Shown piece by piece: positions 6,055-9,859 of a stretch of 9,859 nt of DNA. The notes below the pieces were generated by a model. It made no database searches. It was not told the origin of the DNA and saw only the letters and a list, made by a program, of their open reading frames with translations. Position 1 is the first letter of the stretch; the number at the start of each line of letters is the position of its first letter. The translations under genes and the position numbers were made by a program. The stretch comes from Anaerolineae bacterium (lineage in GTDB: Bacteria > Chloroflexota > Anaerolineae > 4572-78 > J111): assembly GCA_020433785.1 (NCBI GenBank), contig JAGRCC010000131.1:1-9859 (forward strand). The letters are read 5' to 3'.

Positions 6055-7071
6055 TTACTCCAACAAATCGTGATCCAAGGCAAATTTGATCAAACCGGGC
6101 AGATCGCGCAGATCGAGTTTATCTTTGATACGCCGATTGTAGGTATAGACCGATGCAACCGAGATATTCAGAATTTCGCTAATTTCTTGATTGGATTTTG
6201 CTTGAGCCAGTAGTTGCAGCACTTCCCGTTCTCGTCCTGACAATTTAATCAGCGGACTCTGGCTCACCGCTTGCTCTTGAGCGGTCGGTTGGGGAAGATC
6301 GTTAGTTATCTGCGCAACATACACCGACATTTGAGTCAAAACTTGGATAGCCGTAGTCAGGTATTCGGCTACCGGCTTGATATTCTCATCACTTAACAAC
6401 AGTTGCGCTTGGTTCAGACTCGATTGAACTAGCTCGATTTTCTGAGCCATTTCGTTCTTCAAATTAACAGCCAACCCTTGTCGTTCGGACTGTTGGGCTT
6501 GAATGAGAAGGGTGGTCAAATTGCGTAAGTGATCGCTCTGCTGGCTAACAACGGCAAAAAGGCGATCTTTTTCCTGTTGCTGCCATTTACGCTGCTCGAT
6601 TTCAGCCTGAAGCAGATCGTTGGCTTCGGCTAGTTCAGCTGTTCGGTCTCGTACTTTTTCTTCTAGCGTTTCGTTGGTGTCTTGTAATTCCTGTTGCAAG
6701 CGGCGCAAGTCCAGATGCGTTTTGACTCTAGCGAGTAACTCTTCGGTTTGGAAGGGCTTAGTGATGTAATCGACTCCACCAATGGAAAAGGCCGTCATTT
6801 TATCAAATACTTCATGTAAAGCACTGATAAAAATGACTGGAATTTGTTGGGTTTGTTCATCGGCCTTGAGCTGACGGCAAACCTCATAGCCATCCATATC
6901 CGGCATCTTAATGTCAAGCAAAATCAGGTCAGGTTGAGCGTAGATCGCCCGATGTAACCCATCCCGACCGTTCCTTGCCATCAATACACTATAATCATAG
7001 CTTTCCAGAGTATTAATGGCGACTTTCAGATTAGTGACGTTATCATCGATGATTAGAATACGTTCGTTCAT
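6055..7071 (-). CDS. Response regulator: REC, coiled coil, degenerate HisKA_3-like region, LuxR-type HTH
   Basis: The protein has 338 residues from ATG 7071. The receiver (1-122) has D9/D10, phosphoacceptor D53 in LLDIKMPDMDG, S83 and K105. Residues 123-190 are a charged coiled coil. Residues 188-228 (QAQQSERQGLAVNLKNEMAQ and onward) align with the HisKA_3 phosphoacceptor helix ER..IA.ELHDE.GQ, with Lys205 where the histidine should be. A LuxR/GerE helix-turn-helix occupies 275-335 (LSGREREVLQLLAQAKSNQE, then ISVASVYTYNRRIKDKL). It is therefore a phosphorylation-dependent transcription factor, probably dimerising through the central region. A GTG at 7086 gives five more residues; neither start has a strong ribosome site, and I prefer the ATG because it abuts the REC fold. 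It lies upstream of the kinase unit and is divergent from the CheW fusion. It is a candidate partner of the hybrid kinase and a candidate binder of the dyad repeats. Confidence 0.9.
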   Translation of the reverse strand: MNERILIIDDNVTNLKVAINTLESYDYSVLMARNGRDGLHRAIYAQPDLILLDIKMPDMDGYEVCRQLKADEQTQQIPVIFISALHEVFDKMTAFSIGGVDYITKPFQTEELLARVKTHLDLRRLQQELQDTNETLEEKVRDRTAELAEANDLLQAEIEQRKWQQQEKDRLFAVVSQQSDHLRNLTTLLIQAQQSERQGLAVNLKNEMAQKIELVQSSLNQAQLLLSDENIKPVAEYLTTAIQVLTQMSVYVAQITNDLPQPTAQEQAVSQSPLIKLSGREREVLQLLAQAKSNQEISEILNISVASVYTYNRRIKDKLDLRDLPGLIKFALDHDLLE

Positions 7072-7086
7072 TTGATTACAACTCAC

Positions 7087-7200
7087 GTTTGATTAAAAGT
7101 ATAACTTGAAAATCTTAACGCACTTTTTACGCAGAAATTTTGGATTGTGACGATAATAAAGATGTATCGGATTAATTTTATCAAACCGGAGAGATACACC
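7087..7200. promoter_or_regulatory. Divergent intergenic region with an inverted repeat at its edges
   Basis: This 114-base AT-rich region lies between the two divergent genes and should contain both promoters. On the minus strand TATACT (7102-7097) is a possible -10 for the LuxR-type regulator, without a good -35. On the plus strand GATAAT (7152-7157) is a possible -10 for the fusion, also without a good -35. GTTTGATTAAAA (7087-7098) and TTTTATCAAAC (7176-7186) are inverted copies differing by one inserted T. Each lies just before its respective gene start. None of the 50-bp repeats occurs here. Confidence 0.45.
7188..7193 (+). promoter_or_regulatory. Ribosome binding site fixing the fusion-protein start
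   Basis: GGAGAG lies 7 bases before ATG 7201. The frame stays open upstream to GTG 7147, but that start would place this site inside the coding region and has no site of its own. Confidence 0.75.
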
Positions 7201-9111
7201 ATGACTATCGATACATCTATGAAAATTTTATTAGTTGAAGATTCTAATTTTGTTCGCCGTTCGGCTCGCAAAGGCTTAAATGAATTAGGATTCAAAAACG
7301 TGGTCGAGGCTGAAGACGGCAACCATGCCGTTGAACGTCTTCAGGAAGAAGAGGGCATCGATGTTATTGTAAGCGATTGGAACATGCCTAATAAAGACGG
7401 CTATGAACTGTTGCTTTGGGTGCGCGCCAACGAAAAAACTAAAAATATTCCCTTTATTATGGCCACCGCCCGCGGCGAAAAAAAGCAGGTTGCCAAAGCA
7501 AACGAGGCCGGTGTTACCGATTTTATCACCAAACCGTTTGCTGCCAAAGAATTGGTGACGCTGCTGGAACAGATTTTTGACAAAGACAAAAAAGCCGAAA
7601 AAGCAGCCGCAGTTCAGGCCCGCCCCCGTCGCGCTGCCTCAGGTAAACTTCAGCTTAAAGTTGCCCACATTCAAATTACTGACCACCTCAGTCTGGGCGT
7701 TTTGAAGCATCTGATTAAATCCCAAAAGCTCAATCCCCAACATTTTGAACTAGAAACGGTCTGTATGCCTAGTTGGAACCCCGTTCAGAAGTCGCTAGAA
7801 ACCGGTGAAGTCGATGTTGCCTTTATACTAGCGCCGATAGCCATGGATCTATATAGCTTTGGTGTACCGATTAAATTAGTGCTGCTGGCTCATAAAAACG
7901 GCAGCATCTTTGTCCGCAAGCGCATCGAAGGTGACAGTAAATCGCTAGCCGAGAATTTTAAGAGTAAAACCTTCTATATCCCGCATGAAATGTCAATCCA
8001 CCATATGCTGTCTCACATGTTTTTGCGTGGTTTAGGGTTGCGTCCGGGCTTTGAAGGACGCGGCGACTTCGATGTGTTTTTAGAAGTAATCCCCCCCATT
8101 CAAATGCCTGAATACCTGGCAGCTAACCCTCAAGCCGGCGGCTATCTCGTTGCCGAGCCAATTGGTACCAAAGCAATTGCCGAAGGAATTGCCGAATTAA
8201 CATTTCTGTCTGGCGAACTGTGGGAGAATCACCCCTGTTGTGTGGTAGCCGTACGTGATGAAATTGTGTCGGAATACCCGGACGCCGTCCAAGAATTGGT
8301 CAATATGTTAGTTGAAGCTGGTCAATTTATCGAGCAGAAACCGGAGACGTCCGCTGCAATTGGTGTCCCTTTCTTGGACCCGACCGGCAGCTTGGGGTTG
8401 CGGGAAGCCGTTTTACGCGATGTACTCAAAGAAAATCAGGGTATTAAAACTGGCGACTTATTCCCCGTTATCGAAGACCTGGACAAAATTCAGCGATACA
8501 TGGTGCAAGAAATGGGTTTGGGCACACTGGTCAACCTTGAAGAGTTTGTCGACACACGTTTTGCTGAAATTGCCTGCAAGCATACCCCCCCCCGCAAGTC
8601 TATACTTCGCAATGTGTCTGATATTCTTAACAATATGAACCATCGCCAATCCAGTTCCCGCGTCTCCAAGGCGAGCTTAAATTTGGAGGGTAAGTATCTT
8701 ATATTTAATACCAGTAACGGCGAATATGGCTTAGATGTGCTTGGAGTTAGAGAAATTATTAAGATGAGACCTATCACCGTTGTCCCTCACGCCACCGACT
8801 ACATCAAAGGCGTCATCAATGTCCGGGGCGAAATTGTCCCTGTAGTTGATTTGACCCAAAAGCTAGGTTTAGGCGTTGGCGATTATGATCAACAAGCCCG
8901 GATAGTGGTTCTGGAGGTCGCTACCGCTAGTGGAGTAACACCGGTGGGGATTGTAGTTAGTTCAGTTACCGAAGTGGTTGATATCGAAGCCAAAGACATT
9001 GATGACGCCAGTTCTCTTGGGCACGGCGTTGATGCCAATTTTATTCTGGGGTACTACAAATCCAAGGGTGATCTCAAGATATTGCTCAATGATAAACAAT
9101 TATTCAACTAG
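7201..9111 (+). CDS. CheY-like receiver + NMT1/NitT-type substrate-binding domain + CheW fusion
   Basis: The protein has 636 residues in three parts. Residues 7-127 are a CheY-like receiver: D14, phosphoacceptor D59 in SDWNMPNKDGYELL (close to CheY), T89 and K111. A basic Ala-rich linker (128-148) follows. Residues 149-460 resemble NMT1/NitT/NrtA-type periplasmic binding proteins: the opening KVAHIQITDHLSLGVLKHL, then GEVDVAFILAPIAMDLYSFG (203-221), GYLVAEPIG (314-322) and a late helix YPDAVQELVNMLVEAGQFIE. There is no signal peptide, lipobox or membrane segment, so this binding domain must work in the cytoplasm. Residues 495-636 are a CheW domain (FNTSNGEYGLDVLGVREII, VVPHATDYIKGVINVRGEIV), which would couple to CheA or chemoreceptors. 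The layout recalls CheV (CheW plus REC), but with reversed order and an inserted sensor. It is co-oriented with the DUF169 gene 16 bases downstream. Domain calls are firm for REC and CheW and good for the binding domain. The ligand is unknown. Confidence 0.92.
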   Translation: MTIDTSMKILLVEDSNFVRRSARKGLNELGFKNVVEAEDGNHAVERLQEEEGIDVIVSDWNMPNKDGYELLLWVRANEKTKNIPFIMATARGEKKQVAKANEAGVTDFITKPFAAKELVTLLEQIFDKDKKAEKAAAVQARPRRAASGKLQLKVAHIQITDHLSLGVLKHLIKSQKLNPQHFELETVCMPSWNPVQKSLETGEVDVAFILAPIAMDLYSFGVPIKLVLLAHKNGSIFVRKRIEGDSKSLAENFKSKTFYIPHEMSIHHMLSHMFLRGLGLRPGFEGRGDFDVFLEVIPPIQMPEYLAANPQAGGYLVAEPIGTKAIAEGIAELTFLSGELWENHPCCVVAVRDEIVSEYPDAVQELVNMLVEAGQFIEQKPETSAAIGVPFLDPTGSLGLREAVLRDVLKENQGIKTGDLFPVIEDLDKIQRYMVQEMGLGTLVNLEEFVDTRFAEIACKHTPPRKSILRNVSDILNNMNHRQSSSRVSKASLNLEGKYLIFNTSNGEYGLDVLGVREIIKMRPITVVPHATDYIKGVINVRGEIVPVVDLTQKLGLGVGDYDQQARIVVLEVATASGVTPVGIVVSSVTEVVDIEAKDIDDASSLGHGVDANFILGYYKSKGDLKILLNDKQLFN

Positions 9112-9127
9112 GGTTGGGAGCTAACCT

Positions 9128-9859
9128 ATGACCACGCTCAAACATTTGTACCAGCAGATAATAGATGCTATGGGTGTTGATAATTTGAGCATTCCAACTA
9201 CGGCTGTCAAATTTTATCGGCATGATGATCCCATCCCAGACCAAGTTCTAGCTCATCAACCAACCGGTATTACGCTCACTAGCTGTCAGGCGGCTAAACA
9301 AGCCTCGCTTGGCGATGCGGTTTTACTCACTCTTGACAACATTGGCTGTGTCGCGGCTGCGATTAGCTTGGGGTTGGTTGAGCAAGAACAGGCTGCCCCA
9401 TTATGTGGCCCTAGAGTTTATACTGATTTGATGCAGGCTCAATCAGCATCGGTTGAGACATTTGAGCCACCGACACCTAAAGATTTCACTGCCGGACTAG
9501 TCTATGCGCATCATGCCGCTGGTAGGCCCGAATTTGGCTTGTTCGGTCCCGAAGATAGTGGCCGTTTTAATGATGTTATTACGGCTAAGCGGGCCATTAG
9601 TGAGATGTTAGCAATTCAGCCGGCAGTGATGAATGGTGTATTCCTATATGATCTGGATTTTGAAGATATAGATCTCGTGCCCGACGTGGTTGTGTGTAGT
9701 GTGAGACCGGTAGAGTTGGCCCGCTTCATTCAAGCTTATCAATATCAAACTGGCCGTCGGGTGAATGCCAGTATGGGTGGGCTTCGTGTGGTTAATTCTG
9801 ACCTGATTGTTCGTCCTTACTTAACCCAAGAAATTAATTACAGTGTAAACAAAGAAAGG
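9128..9859 (+). CDS. DUF169 family protein, 3' end beyond the window
   Basis: The frame is open for all 244 codons to the window edge, so the gene is truncated by the window. ATG 9128 is preceded by GGGAG (9116-9120) at 7 bases. The sequence fits DUF169 as I know it: an N-terminal AVKFYRHDDPIP (26-37), a Cys-containing SCQAAKQASLGDAV (52-65), GCVAAAISLGL (73-83), a third Cys at LCGP (92-95), MNGVFLYDL (168-176), and the late PDVVVCSVRPVELARFIQAY (185-204) with GGLRVVNSDLIVRPY (217-231). C53, C74, C93 and C190 could bind a metal or cofactor (inference). DUF169 has no established general function. The 16-base gap to the REC-SBP-CheW gene implies one operon, so the pair may sense or handle the same ligand. 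Confidence 0.82.
   Translation, partial: MTTLKHLYQQIIDAMGVDNLSIPTTAVKFYRHDDPIPDQVLAHQPTGITLTSCQAAKQASLGDAVLLTLDNIGCVAAAISLGLVEQEQAAPLCGPRVYTDLMQAQSASVETFEPPTPKDFTAGLVYAHHAAGRPEFGLFGPEDSGRFNDVITAKRAISEMLAIQPAVMNGVFLYDLDFEDIDLVPDVVVCSVRPVELARFIQAYQYQTGRRVNASMGGLRVVNSDLIVRPYLTQEINYSVNKER

Noticed and set aside
7147..7200. N-terminal extension of the REC-SBP-CheW protein from GTG 7147
   Set aside because: The strong ribosome site at 7188-7193 serves ATG 7201, and the extra residues are not part of the receiver fold.
8312..8777. Alternative-frame ORFs within the fusion gene
   Set aside because: They overlap the linker and the ends of the binding and CheW domains, and their translations lack recognisable motifs.

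Overview
The window reads as a signal-transduction block from a bacterium, most likely a filamentous Chloroflexota (inference). The reasons are a short SARP/BTAD-type activator outside an actinobacterial context, REC-heavy mosaic regulators, a hybrid kinase with the C-terminal tail often seen in Chloroflexota and cyanobacterial hybrid kinases, intermediate base composition, and TTG starts. No rRNA, tRNA, CRISPR array or transposase gene is visible.

Minus strand, in the direction of transcription (right to left): a REC-coiled coil-LuxR response regulator (7071-6055); a possible decayed short ORF (6049-5843); a regulatory module C (5882-5812); a small 80-residue ORF (5762-5520); a membrane hybrid histidine kinase (5481-3112); a 475-base gene-free stretch with two more copies of the module (B, 3009-2939; A, 2827-2757); then an apparent operon of alpha/beta hydrolase (2636-1797), SARP/BTAD regulator (1776-973) and a REC/DUF3369-like response regulator (932-57).

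Plus strand: divergent from the LuxR-type regulator is a 636-residue three-part fusion (7201-9111). It has a CheY-like receiver, a cytoplasmic NMT1/NitT-type substrate-binding-protein domain and a CheW domain. A DUF169 protein (9128 to the window end, truncated) follows 16 bases later.

Two observations stand out. First, three 50-bp copies of the same bipartite element all point toward the downstream minus-strand genes. Each contains two units 22 bp apart. In all three the element's last bases form a -35-like GACA hexamer, followed by exactly 17 bp and an extended -10 (TGN + TATCCT or TAAAAT). This predicts that the smORF-kinase unit and the hydrolase-SARP-REC operon form one small regulon, possibly controlled by a regulator encoded in the window. 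Second, the REC-SBP-CheW fusion looks like a cytoplasmic ligand-sensing coupling protein, CheV-like with a transporter-derived sensor inserted. It is paired with a DUF169 protein, which suggests an uncharacterised chemosensory (perhaps gliding) or CheA-linked pathway. The ligand cannot be read from the sequence.
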